Shown: positions 51,973-61,015 of the stretch, piece after piece | Numbering within the stretch: position 1 is the stretch's first letter | How the letters are laid out: each line of letters starts with the position of its first letter | From: Paenibacillus aestuarii | Lineage (GTDB): Bacteria; Bacillota; Bacilli; Paenibacillales; NBRC-103111 | DNA: 64,000 bases | Direction: 5' to 3' | Assembly (NCBI RefSeq): GCF_027789125.1 | Contig: NZ_JAQFVF010000022.1 | Coordinates: 186,001-250,000, forward strand | Program-made: the position numbers and the translations under genes | Notes under the pieces: generated by a model | Told to the model about the DNA's origin: nothing | Database searches by the model: none | The model's input: the letters and a program-made list of their open reading frames with translations, nothing else

Positions 51973-52018
51973 AAAAAACGAACGAACTATGTCCTTGGTG
52001 GGATCATAGTTCGTTTTT
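51973..52018. terminator. hemL terminator, possibly bidirectional
   Basis: AACGAACTATG (51981-51991) and CATAGTTCGTT (52005-52015) are perfect 11-bp arms, flanked by AAAAAA and TTTTT. Confidence 0.85.
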
Positions 52019-52029
52019 CGTGTTTTTAC

Positions 52030-53376
52030 TTAAGCACGGCTCATGATTTTGAAAGACTGATCCGCCGCTTCCAGCGTGCGGGTTACGTCCTCTTCGGTGT
52101 GGGCGGTCGTTAAGAACCACGCCTCATATTTGGAAGGAGCGAGGTTGATGCCGCGTTCCAGCATCAGGCGGAAAAATTGGGCGAAGCGCTCGCCGTCCGT
52201 ATCCTGCGCTTGGTCATAATTGGTAACCGGATGGTCGCAGAAGTGGGTCGAGAAGGCGCTGCCGATGCGGTTGACCGTCAGCGCAACGCCGTGGCGACGG
52301 GCTGACTCGGCGACGCCGTCAGCCAGCCGCCCACCAAGCTGCTCGAGCTTGGTGTAGACATCTGCCTGCTGCAGCACTTGCAGGCAAGCGATGCCGGCCG
52401 AGATGGAGGCGGGGTTACCCGCCATCGTGCCGGCCTGATACGCAGGTCCCAGCGGAGCGACCTGCTCCATGACTTCCTTGCGGCCGCCGTAGGCGCCGAT
52501 CGGCAGTCCGCCGCCGATCACTTTGCCGAGGGCCGTAAGGTCCGGTTCGACGGCGGCGAAGCGCGCCGTCGCGTCGGCCTCACCCGCGAGCGGGAGGCCG
52601 CTGTAGGTTTGTGCCGCTCCGTAATGGAAGCGGAACGCAGTGATCACCTCGTCGTAGATGACGAGGGAACCGTTCTTGCGAGCAGCCGCGCAGAGCTGCT
52701 CCAGGTAGCCGGCATGGGGCATGACCATGCCGAAGTTGCCGACGATGGGCTCGATCATAACGGCCGCCACATCGTCACCCCAACGCGCAAGCGCGGCTTC
52801 CAGCGCCGGAATATCGTTGAACGGCACGGTGATGACCTCTTGCGCGATGCTGGCAGGTACGCCGGCGCTGTCCGGCGTACCGAGCGTGGACGGCCCGGAG
52901 CCTGCCGCCACCAGCACAAGATCGGAATGGCCGTGGTAGCAGCCGGCGAATTTGATGATCTTGGTGCGCCCGGTGTAGGCGCGCGCCACGCGGATCGTCG
53001 TCATCACGGCCTCAGTACCGGAGTTGACGAAACGCACTTTGTCCAACGATGGAATCGCGGACTTGAGCATTTTGGCGAACTCGATCTCGAGTTCGGTCGG
53101 GGTGCCGTACAGCGTGCCGTTCTGGGCAGCGCGGCAAATCGCTTCGGTCACGTGCGGATGCGCGTGGCCGGTAATAATCGGGCCGTAGGCGGCGAGGTAG
53201 TCGATGTAGCGGTTGCCGTCTTCGTCCCAGAAGTACGCGCCTTGCGCGCGCTTCATGAACACCGGCGCACCGCCGCCTACAGCTTTGAACGAGCGGGAGG
53301 GGCTGTTGACGCCGCCTACGATATGTTGCAGAGCTTCGTGGTACAGTTGTTCGGATCTTTTGCGTTCCATCATCAT
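52030..53376 (-). CDS. hemL: glutamate-1-semialdehyde 2,1-aminomutase (probably GsaB type)
   Basis: A 448-residue PLP enzyme making 5-aminolevulinate from glutamate-1-semialdehyde. Motifs are [63 protein letters not shown] and [17 protein letters not shown] (PLP Lys about 285). It is not among other hem genes and lies near bcp, as gsaB does in Bacillus subtilis, so it may be the second copy. Three ATGs start the gene; the first has AAGGA 4 bp upstream. The coding sequence is rich in perfect inverted repeats (see findings). Confidence 0.92.
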   Translation of the reverse strand: MMMERKRSEQLYHEALQHIVGGVNSPSRSFKAVGGGAPVFMKRAQGAYFWDEDGNRYIDYLAAYGPIITGHAHPHVTEAICRAAQNGTLYGTPTELEIEFAKMLKSAIPSLDKVRFVNSGTEAVMTTIRVARAYTGRTKIIKFAGCYHGHSDLVLVAAGSGPSTLGTPDSAGVPASIAQEVITVPFNDIPALEAALARWGDDVAAVMIEPIVGNFGMVMPHAGYLEQLCAAARKNGSLVIYDEVITAFRFHYGAAQTYSGLPLAGEADATARFAAVEPDLTALGKVIGGGLPIGAYGGRKEVMEQVAPLGPAYQAGTMAGNPASISAGIACLQVLQQADVYTKLEQLGGRLADGVAESARRHGVALTVNRIGSAFSTHFCDHPVTNYDQAQDTDGERFAQFFRLMLERGINLAPSKYEAWFLTTAHTEEDVTRTLEAADQSFKIMSRA

Positions 53377-53404
53377 TCATTCCTTTATATAGGTAATAAT
53401 TGCT

Positions 53405-53452
53405 ATAAAAAACCTCTACCGGTAGGAGCTAGGGCTCCAGCCAAGTAGAGGC
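53405..53452 (-). terminator. terminator of the LCP gene
   Basis: On the minus strand, CCTCTAC...GTAGAGG with an inner GGAGC/GCTCC stem is followed by six T. Confidence 0.8.
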
Positions 53453-53459
53453 ATTCCTC

Positions 53460-54506
53460 TTACTTCTTCGTCGTCTTCACGGCCGACTTCGGTGTCGGCG
53501 ATGGCGACGGCTGGTTAGGTCCGGCGTCGGCCTCGGCCTTGCCGGCGAATAGATCCTGCACATATTTCTGCAGCTTGTTCTTATCGGCAGAGATGACGGC
53601 TGCGCCGCGGACATTTTTCTCGATCAGCAGGTCGGTTGGCGGCAGCTGCGAGGTGATGATGCCGTCGGCCTTGGCTTCGAAGCCAAGCGAGCCCAGCTTC
53701 AGCATGTCGGATACGCTGAGGTTGGTCTCAATATAAGGGTCCATGGCGTTCAAAATTCTCGGTAGCTTAATCAAAGATGAAGTCGTCTGCATCTTTTGCG
53801 CCACAGCGGTTATAAACTTGCGCTGCCGTTCTGTACGTGAGAAGTCGGACAAAGCATCGTGTCGGAAACGGACATATTGCAAAGCTGTGTTGCCATCGAG
53901 ATGCTGCATGCCTTTTTTCAAATTAATATCATAGACATGATCGTCTTCGGCATCGCTGTACTTCATGTCTTTTTCCACGTCGATATCAATCCCGCCAACC
54001 GCATCGACGAGCGCGATAAAGCCCTTGAAATCGGTGTAAACGTAGTACTGCACCGGAATCCCCAAGAGATCGCTGACCGTCTTCATAGCTAGATTAGGAC
54101 CGCCTAATGTGATGGCCGTATTAATGCGGTCATCGCCTTCGCCGGGAATTTTTACATAAGTATCTCTGAGAATGGAAAACAAGTACGCTTTTTTCGTGAC
54201 GGGATCGACCGACGCCAGCATAATGCTATCTGAGCGGGGAAGCTCATTTTTCTTCATGCCCCGCGAATCTCCGCCAAGGAGCAAAATGTTGACGCGTTGT
54301 TTGCCCTCCCATTTCGGCGGGACATACTTGTCGCCTTTTTCTTTGACGGACTGGCTAATCATCGTCGTTGTACCGCCGCTAGCCTGCGGATTTTCCGATT
54401 TCTCCGAAATATGCTTAGCAAAACTGTAGAAAGAATAAGAGTAATATCCAGCCGCCACCATGAGCAGCAGGAGCACCAGGAGCAGGGTTCGTGTCAGAAT
54501 TTTCAA
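53460..54506 (-). CDS. LytR-CpsA-Psr (LCP) family protein
   Basis: A 348-residue membrane enzyme of the LCP family, which attaches wall teichoic acid or other glycopolymers to peptidoglycan. One N-terminal helix (LLLVLLLLMVAAGYYSYSF) is followed by the LCP domain: NILLLGGDSR, SDSIMLASVDPVTKKAYLFSILRDTYVKIP, GDDRINTAITLGGPNLAMKTV and YVRFRHDALSDFSRTERQRKFI with the pyrophosphate-binding Arg residues. A Pro/Lys-rich tail follows. TTG 54506 behind AAAGGAG is preferred to ATG 54566, which has no ribosome site. Confidence 0.9.
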   Translation of the reverse strand: MKILTRTLLLVLLLLMVAAGYYSYSFYSFAKHISEKSENPQASGGTTTMISQSVKEKGDKYVPPKWEGKQRVNILLLGGDSRGMKKNELPRSDSIMLASVDPVTKKAYLFSILRDTYVKIPGEGDDRINTAITLGGPNLAMKTVSDLLGIPVQYYVYTDFKGFIALVDAVGGIDIDVEKDMKYSDAEDDHVYDINLKKGMQHLDGNTALQYVRFRHDALSDFSRTERQRKFITAVAQKMQTTSSLIKLPRILNAMDPYIETNLSVSDMLKLGSLGFEAKADGIITSQLPPTDLLIEKNVRGAAVISADKNKLQKYVQDLFAGKAEADAGPNQPSPSPTPKSAVKTTKK

Positions 54507-54626
54507 AGCATCTGGCTCCTTTCGAAGAGAGAGTTGATCTGTACTTTTTTTTCTTACAGATTTCATGTATCATGAGTTTGGAGTTTCGAAGCTGCCATTG
54601 TTGTACAATCGGCTCGTATGAACCAT

Positions 54627-54656
54627 ATTATAGATGGTTGGAAACTTCTATAGCAA
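54627..54656 (-). promoter_or_regulatory. promoter of the LCP gene
   Basis: On the minus strand, TTGCTA (54656-54651), 18-bp spacer, TATAAT (54632-54627), leaving a leader of about 115 bases before TTG 54506. Confidence 0.5.
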
Positions 54657-54741
54657 GTTATGACGAACCATGTAAGAACCTGTAGTCTGGAGTCAGATCC
54701 ATCTTTATCGACTACCGAGTCTACGTAGGCAGGAGGATATT

Positions 54742-55797
54742 ATGTTAGCAATTGATGTTCAACAGCTGCGCAAAGAGTTCCAAGTTCAGCAAAGCCGCGG
54801 CGGTTTAAAAGGCGCTTTCCAGGATTTATTCCGCCGCGAATATAAGCATGTTACCGCTGTGAAAGACATTAGCTTTCAAATTCCGAAAGGCGAAATTTGC
54901 GGCTACATCGGTGAGAACGGCGCCGGCAAGTCCACCACGATCAAAATGCTGACAGGCATCCTCGTCCCGACATCGGGTGAGATCAAGGTCAACGGCTATG
55001 TGCCGTTCAAGGAGCGGGAGAAGTTTGTCTCCGGCATCGGCGTCGTCTTCGGCCAGCGCAGCCAGCTCTGGTGGGATATCGGCGTCGTCGAATCGTTCCA
55101 ATTATTGAAGAAAGTGTACCGGGTCTCCGAGGCCGATTACAAAAAGCGGCTCGACGAGCTCGTCGACCGGCTGCAGCTCTCCGATCTGCTGTCTCGTCCT
55201 GTGCGCAAGCTGAGCCTTGGCCAGCGGATGCGCTGTGAGCTTGCGGCTTCGCTCATACATAATCCGGCCATCCTTTTCTTGGACGAGCCGACGATTGGTC
55301 TGGACATTGTCGTAAAAACCGAGATCCGCGAATTTCTCAAGTCGCTGAATCAGCGCTATGAAACGACGATCCTGCTAACGACACATGATTTGCAAGATAT
55401 TGAGGCATTGTGCTCACGTGTCATTATGCTCGATGACGGAAGAATTATTTATGATGGCGGTCTCGAAGAGTTAAAAGCCAAGTGGGGCAAGGGTAAAGAA
55501 GTTGTCCTGCAATTCGAGTATCCGGTCACACTGCCGAAGCTGCAAGAGCTGACCCAAGGCTTGGATGTTGCCTGGCAGTTGGAGAACGAGCTGTCCGCGA
55601 AGGTGTTCATTCCTTATGAGCGGGCCAACGTCTCCGAAGTGCTCAGCCGTGTCGTCGGGGTGCTGCAAATTCAGGACATCAAAATCAATGAAACGAACAC
55701 AGATGACATCGTGCGTGAGATTTACAAATCCGGTTCTGCGGAAGTGAAGCAGACCGAGGACATCAAGCAGGATGAAGGAGTCTTCACTCATGCTTAG
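54742..55797 (+). CDS. ABC-2 type exporter, ATP-binding protein
   Basis: A 351-residue ATPase with Walker A GENGAGKST (about 57-65), Q-loop near GVVFGQRSQLWWDI, signature LSLGQRMRCELAASL, Walker B ILFLDEPTIGLD and switch His in LLTTHD. A C-terminal extension (about 245-351) is typical of the drug/polysaccharide-export NatA-like group. It overlaps the next gene by eight bases, so three genes form one transporter. Confidence 0.92.
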   Translation: MLAIDVQQLRKEFQVQQSRGGLKGAFQDLFRREYKHVTAVKDISFQIPKGEICGYIGENGAGKSTTIKMLTGILVPTSGEIKVNGYVPFKEREKFVSGIGVVFGQRSQLWWDIGVVESFQLLKKVYRVSEADYKKRLDELVDRLQLSDLLSRPVRKLSLGQRMRCELAASLIHNPAILFLDEPTIGLDIVVKTEIREFLKSLNQRYETTILLTTHDLQDIEALCSRVIMLDDGRIIYDGGLEELKAKWGKGKEVVLQFEYPVTLPKLQELTQGLDVAWQLENELSAKVFIPYERANVSEVLSRVVGVLQIQDIKINETNTDDIVREIYKSGSAEVKQTEDIKQDEGVFTHA

Positions 55798-56584
55798 CGC
55801 TTACTTGGAAATTATCCGCATGCGGTTTCTTATGATGCTCGCTTACCGGGTTAACTATTACAGCGGCATTCTCATTTATGCACTTAATATTGGATCTTAT
55901 TACTTCGTATATAAGGCAATTTACGGCGATCAGACGGTGATTGGCGGTCTGACGCTTGGCCAAATGACGACGTATGTGGCGATCTCTTGGATGGGCCGAG
56001 CGTTCTATTTCAATAACTTGGACCGAGAAATCGCAACCGAAATCCGTGATGGGAGTGTCGCGGTTCAGCTCATTCGCCCCTATAACTACGTCTATGTCAA
56101 AATGATGCAGGGCCTGGGCGAAGGGATATTTCGTCTTGTGCTGTTCACAACGCCAGGCATGATCTTCATCTGGCTGCTGCTGCCTATTGATTTGCCGACG
56201 GATCCGGGGCTCTGGGCGGTGTATCTGGTCATGTTATTTTTCAGCTTTCTTATCAATACCCAGCTCAACATCATTACCGGGCTGTTCGCGTTTTTTCTGG
56301 AAAATAACGAAGGGCTTATGCGCATGAAGCGCGTCGCCGTCGATTTGTTTTCCGGACTTATTATCCCGATTTCCTTTTTCCCAGGGTGGTCCAAAACCGT
56401 CATGGAATGGCTTCCGTTTCAAGCGATTACCTATTTGCCGAGCGCAGTCTTTACCGGGAAAATAACAGGCTCTGAAGTGTTCGGGAAGCTAGGCATTCAA
56501 GCGCTGTGGTTCTTCATCCTTATTATTCCGATGTATGTACTGTGGAGCCGCTCGAGAACACGCTTGTTTGTGCAGGGAGGTTGA
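55790..56584 (+). CDS. ABC-2 type permease, first subunit
   Basis: A 264-residue protein with about six membrane helices. LSAYLEIIRMRFLMMLAYRVNYYSGILIY and DREIATEIRDGSVAVQLIRPYNYVYVKMMQGLGE are typical of the DUF990-like ABC-2 permeases. The start is ATG 55790 with AAGGAG upstream; ATG 55772 overlaps that site. Cargo is unknown. Confidence 0.88.
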   Translation: MLSAYLEIIRMRFLMMLAYRVNYYSGILIYALNIGSYYFVYKAIYGDQTVIGGLTLGQMTTYVAISWMGRAFYFNNLDREIATEIRDGSVAVQLIRPYNYVYVKMMQGLGEGIFRLVLFTTPGMIFIWLLLPIDLPTDPGLWAVYLVMLFFSFLINTQLNIITGLFAFFLENNEGLMRMKRVAVDLFSGLIIPISFFPGWSKTVMEWLPFQAITYLPSAVFTGKITGSEVFGKLGIQALWFFILIIPMYVLWSRSRTRLFVQGG

Positions 56585-56588
56585 AGCG

Positions 56589-57374
56589 ATGTTTTATCTA
56601 TCCCTCGTGATCGACTACTTGAAAAATTATATGAAGACACGCCTCACCTACCGATCCGACTTTTGGATTGAAGTGCTGTCTGATCTTTTATTCAATGGAC
56701 TCAACTTGTTCTTCATCCTTATCGTCTTCCTGCAAACGCAATCCCTCGGCGGGTGGGATCAAGAGCAGATCTTGTTCATTTACGGTTATTTTATGATTCC
56801 GTATGGCTTGTTTATCACCTTTTTTAACTTATGGGGCTTCAGCGAGCGCTATATTGTCAAAGGGGAAATGGACCGTATCTTGACGCGTCCGGCCTATAAT
56901 CTCTGGCAGCTGATGCTAGAGAATCTCGATCCAGCTTCTTTATTCAGCGCGCTGGCCGGGGCCGTCGTGATGATCTACTCGTGGGTGCGGCTTGGACTGC
57001 CGTTTCATTGGTATGACCCGTTCATGTTCATTCTCATGGTTGTCGGCTCCGTGCTGGTCTACGCAGGCGTCTATATCGCACTGACGTCGCTCGCGTTCTT
57101 CTCCGATGCGCCGACAGGCATTTTGCCGCTGATCTGGAATATTCAAAACTACGGTCGCTATCCAGTTACGATCTACAATAAGCTGCTGCGCGGCATTCTG
57201 ACCTGGATTTTGCCGTTTGCTTTCGTCGGCTTTTATCCGGCGGCGTACTTCATCGATCCCGGTAATTGGAAATGGTTTGCGCTGCTGACGCCAGTGATGG
57301 GCGTGATTTTCAGTTTCGTCGGCATCAGTATCTGGAACTTTGGCGTTAGGCGCTACCGCGGCGCCGGCTCATAG
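56589..57374 (+). CDS. ABC-2 type permease, second subunit (DUF990)
   Basis: A 261-residue protein with about six helices, related to the previous gene. TYRSDFWIEVLSDLLFNGLNLFFILIVFLQT and GEMDRILTRPAYNLWQLMLENLDPASL match the DUF990 pattern. GGAGG precedes ATG 56589, four bases after the upstream stop. With the preceding genes it makes an ATPase plus heterodimeric permease. Confidence 0.88.
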   Translation: MFYLSLVIDYLKNYMKTRLTYRSDFWIEVLSDLLFNGLNLFFILIVFLQTQSLGGWDQEQILFIYGYFMIPYGLFITFFNLWGFSERYIVKGEMDRILTRPAYNLWQLMLENLDPASLFSALAGAVVMIYSWVRLGLPFHWYDPFMFILMVVGSVLVYAGVYIALTSLAFFSDAPTGILPLIWNIQNYGRYPVTIYNKLLRGILTWILPFAFVGFYPAAYFIDPGNWKWFALLTPVMGVIFSFVGISIWNFGVRRYRGAGS

Positions 57375-57512
57375 ACGGGCACAACCGCTGCTTTCACACC
57401 TTGTGGTGGGGAGCGGCGGTTTTCTTTTGGCGATAAATACCGCATAATGATGAAACGGCAAGCAACGTGTTCCAAAAATTTCATTTTAGGCCAGTTAGAG
57501 AGGGGAGCTATC

Positions 57513-57986
57513 ATGATACTAGCGGCTGAAAGGCAAGCAGCGCCTGATTTCACCTTATTAGCGTCCAATGGGAAGAACGTTACTCTCCGCGAATACCGGG
57601 GGAAAAAGGTTGTTATCTATTTTTATCCCAAGGACAATACACCGACATGCACGCAGGAGTCTTGTGACTTCCGTGATTATAACGGGAAATTCGCCAAGTT
57701 AGGCGTAGAGGTGATCGGCATCAGTCCTGATGAATTAAAGGCGCATGATAAGTTCATTGCCAAGTACGAACTTCCGTTCCTATTATTGTCCGATCCGGAT
57801 CATCAAGTGGCGGAGCAATACGGCGTATGGGCTTTAAAGAAGCTTTATGGCCGCGAATATATGGGCATTGTACGCAGTACCTTCTTAATCGATGAGGAAG
57901 GCCGAATCGCCCAGGTTTGGAGCAAAGTCAAAGTGAAGAACCATGTGCAGTCCGTTTTGGAAGCGGTCGTGGCGATGGGGGAATAA
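57513..57986 (+). CDS. bcp: thiol peroxidase Bcp (PrxQ)
   Basis: A 157-residue atypical 2-Cys peroxiredoxin reducing hydroperoxides. The peroxidatic Cys46 is in TPTCTQESCDF and Cys51 is the resolving partner of the PrxQ type. AAPDFTLLASNGKNVTLREYRGKKVVIYFYPKDN and the C-terminal VRSTFLIDEEGRIAQVWSKVKVKNH complete the fold. ATG 57513 follows GAGGGGAG. In Bacillus subtilis bcp (ygaF) sits next to gsaB and perR; here perR is not seen. Confidence 0.94.
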   Translation: MILAAERQAAPDFTLLASNGKNVTLREYRGKKVVIYFYPKDNTPTCTQESCDFRDYNGKFAKLGVEVIGISPDELKAHDKFIAKYELPFLLLSDPDHQVAEQYGVWALKKLYGREYMGIVRSTFLIDEEGRIAQVWSKVKVKNHVQSVLEAVVAMGE

Positions 57987-58133
57987 GGTCGTAAACCGCG
58001 AATACATCCAAAGTCGTACGACCATCTTCGTAGTCGAAAACTTTCCATTTACTGACGAGCAGCGATCCTTTTTATGGTAAAGTAAGTGCATACAATAACG
58101 CTTCGGCGTTGAAGAACGAAAGGGATGCTTGCG

Positions 58134-59378
58134 ATGTGGACGATGCTGAAAGACAGCAGAATGCTATTTTTGATCATAGCCAATATTTTATCTTCAATCG
58201 GATCAGGCGTAACGATGATCGGCGTGCCGTGGATGCTCGTCAATCGCGCCGGCGGCGACCAAATCTACGGCTATGCAACGCTGGTTTCGACGATTGTCCT
58301 CTTTTTGCTGTCGCCGCAAATCGGCGTCTATATCGAGCGCATTTCCCGCAAAAAATTGCTTCTCCTAAGCGAAGTTGTCGGCGGGGCGATTACGCTGGCG
58401 TTTGCCGCATGGGGCTTGCTTGCGGGTCATTTCGCAACGTGGCAACTAATTATCGTGTATTTTAGCGGCTCATTGTATTACAATGTGCACTTTCCGACGC
58501 AGTTTGCCTTTACACAGGAAATTTTCACCAAAGACCAATACAAAACCTTAAACTCCATCCTCGAAGTGCAAAATCAATCTACCTCCATGATCGCCGGCGG
58601 TTTGGCAAGCTTGCTGGTCGATCATATTGATTTCGCCTGGATTTTGTTCGCTGACGCGATGACGTACTTCATCGGCTTCGGTCTGTTCCTCTTCATTCCG
58701 TATCAGGCAAGCCAAGCGGTTACTGTGACCCGGAGCGGCTCCATGTGGTCCAATATTGCGGAGGGCTACCGATATTTGAAGACGAAGCCGCTATTTGTGC
58801 TCTTTTTTATCGGCGCTCTGATGCCTTTCTTGTGTGTGATGGCCGGCAACTATTTGTTCCCCGTTTACATCACAAGCGTTCTCCACGGGGGAGCGAGTGT
58901 CATGGGCTCAGCGGATATGATATTTGCCATTGGCGCGGTTATTGCCGGCTTGACGATTCCATGGCTGATGCAGCGCATAGGCAGTTATGCAACGACGATC
59001 ACGGCCTTTGTCATGTTCAGCATATCGATTGCACTTTTTTACACGTTTCCGCTTATTGGTATTTATCTCGGCTTCAAGTCGCTGAACGGGTGGGGTAATG
59101 CCGGGAGCCGAATTGCGCGAAATACCATTTTAATGGAAATGGTGCCAAACCATTTGATTGGACGCGTCAACAGCTTCTTCAATACGGTGGGCATGGGCTT
59201 GCGTGTCGTGCTGATCGGAGCTTGCACGCAGATCGTCGCCCATCAAGGTGCCAGAGCGGCGCTTTTGATGCTTGGAGGAATGCTGCTTCTCAGCTTTATC
59301 GGTGTGCTCAGCAGCAGAAGACTATTTGCCAAAACAGCCGCTTCCCCGGCACATTCAGCCGTATCGCAGGAAGCTTAG
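58134..59378 (+). CDS. MFS transporter, probable drug efflux
   Basis: A 414-residue major facilitator with about twelve helices. DSRMLFLIIANILSSIGSGVTMIGVPWMLVNRAGG is typical of MFS_3-type exporters (macrolide-efflux-like). SPQIGVYIERISRKKLLLLSE is the helix 2-3 signature. ATG 58134 is nine bases after GAAAGGG; ATG 58125 abuts the site. Cargo is unknown. Confidence 0.85.
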   Translation: MWTMLKDSRMLFLIIANILSSIGSGVTMIGVPWMLVNRAGGDQIYGYATLVSTIVLFLLSPQIGVYIERISRKKLLLLSEVVGGAITLAFAAWGLLAGHFATWQLIIVYFSGSLYYNVHFPTQFAFTQEIFTKDQYKTLNSILEVQNQSTSMIAGGLASLLVDHIDFAWILFADAMTYFIGFGLFLFIPYQASQAVTVTRSGSMWSNIAEGYRYLKTKPLFVLFFIGALMPFLCVMAGNYLFPVYITSVLHGGASVMGSADMIFAIGAVIAGLTIPWLMQRIGSYATTITAFVMFSISIALFYTFPLIGIYLGFKSLNGWGNAGSRIARNTILMEMVPNHLIGRVNSFFNTVGMGLRVVLIGACTQIVAHQGARAALLMLGGMLLLSFIGVLSSRRLFAKTAASPAHSAVSQEA

Positions 59379-59400
59379 GCTGGTTTAAAAACTGAAAGTG

Positions 59401-59436
59401 AAAGCTATCCTCTTTGTGAGGATAGCTTTTTTATTT
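59401..59436 (+). terminator. terminator of the MFS gene
   Basis: AAAGCTATCCTC and GAGGATAGCTTT, perfect 12-bp arms around TTTGT, followed by TTTTTATTT. Confidence 0.9.
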
Positions 59437-59514
59437 CAGACATACTCTAACGCGTTCTCCCATATACTCTATCAGCTAGGTAAAATGATAGAACAAAGCG
59501 GAGGGATTATCGGC

Positions 59515-60951
59515 ATGCGCGCTCATCCACAACCATCAAACTACAAGATGCGGAAACGAATTCAACTGTTCATGGCGGTACTTTTGGCAGCTTATGTATG
59601 GCTTGCATCGATGCCCGTAGAGGCATTTGCTAATGAAAGCAACCCCGCGCAGGAGGATCAAGCGATCTATCAACTATTAAAATCCGGTAAACGTCCCCCG
59701 CAAGAGAAAAGCTATCAAACGCCGGAACAACCTACCGTTTACTTAACGTTCGATGACGGTCCGTCCAAGCTGACGCCGCAAGTGCTGGATATTTTGCAAA
59801 AAGAAGGCATCCACGCTACATTCTTTGCCTTAGGCGAAGAGGCGAAAGCGCGCCCGGATCTGATTAAGCGAATCATCGCAGAAGGTCATACCCTCGGCAA
59901 TCATACTTATAACCATGTATACAATGAGCTGTACAGCGACTTTCAAGTGTTCTGGAAACAAATTCAAGAGAGTGAAACGATCTTCGATCAAATCGCCGGC
60001 GTCAGGCCGCAGCTCGTCCGCGCGCCAGGCGGTACATATACTAACTTTGACGCGTACTACTTCTATTTGCTGGAGCAGGCCGGATATACCATCGTCGACT
60101 GGAACGTAGACAGTGGAGATTCCACAAGAGCGAACGTGCCAGTCAAAGAGATTATCCATACGGTCAAAAGCTCTCCGCTGGAGCACGAAATCACGCTGCT
60201 TTTGCACGATGGAGCGGGTCACGAATCATCAGTGGAAGCGCTCCCGCAAATCATTCAATATTATAAAGATTTAGGTTATGCGTTTGCCCCGTTAACTTCA
60301 GAGGTCAAGCCGAAGCAGTTCTCGGTCGGCAAGCCGAAATGGTCGAGAAAGATGAGCTTAACGCACTTCGAGGATTTGCTGCAGGAAACGAAGCAGTACG
60401 CGCTAGCGCATGGGCAGCCATCCCCGGAGTCCGATAAAGCAGCTAACCAACTCGTCAATCAGACACAAGTCGCTCAAGCGGAGTCCGCACAGACGCTCCC
60501 TCCAGCTCCAAGTTTGCCGCTGCAGGTCAATGTCGGTGGAGGCAGGGGCTTTACCTTGGAGCCCACTCAGTACCAGCTGCAAAGCAGCCGGATCGAGCTG
60601 TCGCTGCGCTTCCTCGTGGAGAAAATGGGCGGCTATATAAGCTGGATGGAACCTGTCAAAACTGCCATTGCGCACTATGGCGTGTATGACGTGGAATACG
60701 ATTTGCCGAAGCGAAGCATTCGGTTGTTTAACCTGGGCAAGCGAGTGGCCAGTTACTCCATGGCTGATATGCAAATGAGAGAGGGTTCTATCATCGTACC
60801 CTTGCGAAAAACGATAGATCTGCTAGGCGGGCGCGTCACCGATGCCGTCATGGAAACGGATAAACGGGAAGTCACACTGGCCTGGCACCACCTGTTTATG
60901 CTTAATGAGACGCCAATTCTTCTGAAAAACTCTCTATTTGCACTGAAGTAA
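59515..60951 (+). CDS. exported polysaccharide deacetylase with C-terminal copper-amine-oxidase-N-like domain
   Basis: A 478-residue protein. A signal peptide (RIQLFMAVLLAAYVWLASMPVEAFA) is followed by the NodB domain (about 72-265) with TFDDGPS (Asp about 80-81), HTYNH and RAPGGTYTN. A linker leads to a C-terminal region (about 350-478) with LSLRFLVEKMGGYISWMEP...MREGSIIVPLRKTIDLLGGRVTD, which looks like the copper amine oxidase N-terminal-type repeat used as a wall-associated module. ATG 59515 follows GCGGAGGG; the frame extends upstream into the previous terminator. It probably deacetylates wall glycan. Confidence 0.87.
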   Translation: MRAHPQPSNYKMRKRIQLFMAVLLAAYVWLASMPVEAFANESNPAQEDQAIYQLLKSGKRPPQEKSYQTPEQPTVYLTFDDGPSKLTPQVLDILQKEGIHATFFALGEEAKARPDLIKRIIAEGHTLGNHTYNHVYNELYSDFQVFWKQIQESETIFDQIAGVRPQLVRAPGGTYTNFDAYYFYLLEQAGYTIVDWNVDSGDSTRANVPVKEIIHTVKSSPLEHEITLLLHDGAGHESSVEALPQIIQYYKDLGYAFAPLTSEVKPKQFSVGKPKWSRKMSLTHFEDLLQETKQYALAHGQPSPESDKAANQLVNQTQVAQAESAQTLPPAPSLPLQVNVGGGRGFTLEPTQYQLQSSRIELSLRFLVEKMGGYISWMEPVKTAIAHYGVYDVEYDLPKRSIRLFNLGKRVASYSMADMQMREGSIIVPLRKTIDLLGGRVTDAVMETDKREVTLAWHHLFMLNETPILLKNSLFALK

Positions 60952-61015
60952 TGTCTAAAAGAGTAGAAGGCTGGAAAAGCTAGAAGCATACCTTGTTGAA
61001 GGGGGCTTCTTGCCT

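Noticed and set aside
52378..53448. 356-residue frame antisense to hemL
   Set aside because: Arg/Ala/Gly-rich shadow of a clearly identified enzyme.
54507..54566. 20-residue N-terminal extension of the LCP protein (ATG 54566)
   Set aside because: No ribosome site, whereas TTG 54506 follows AAAGGAG at good spacing.
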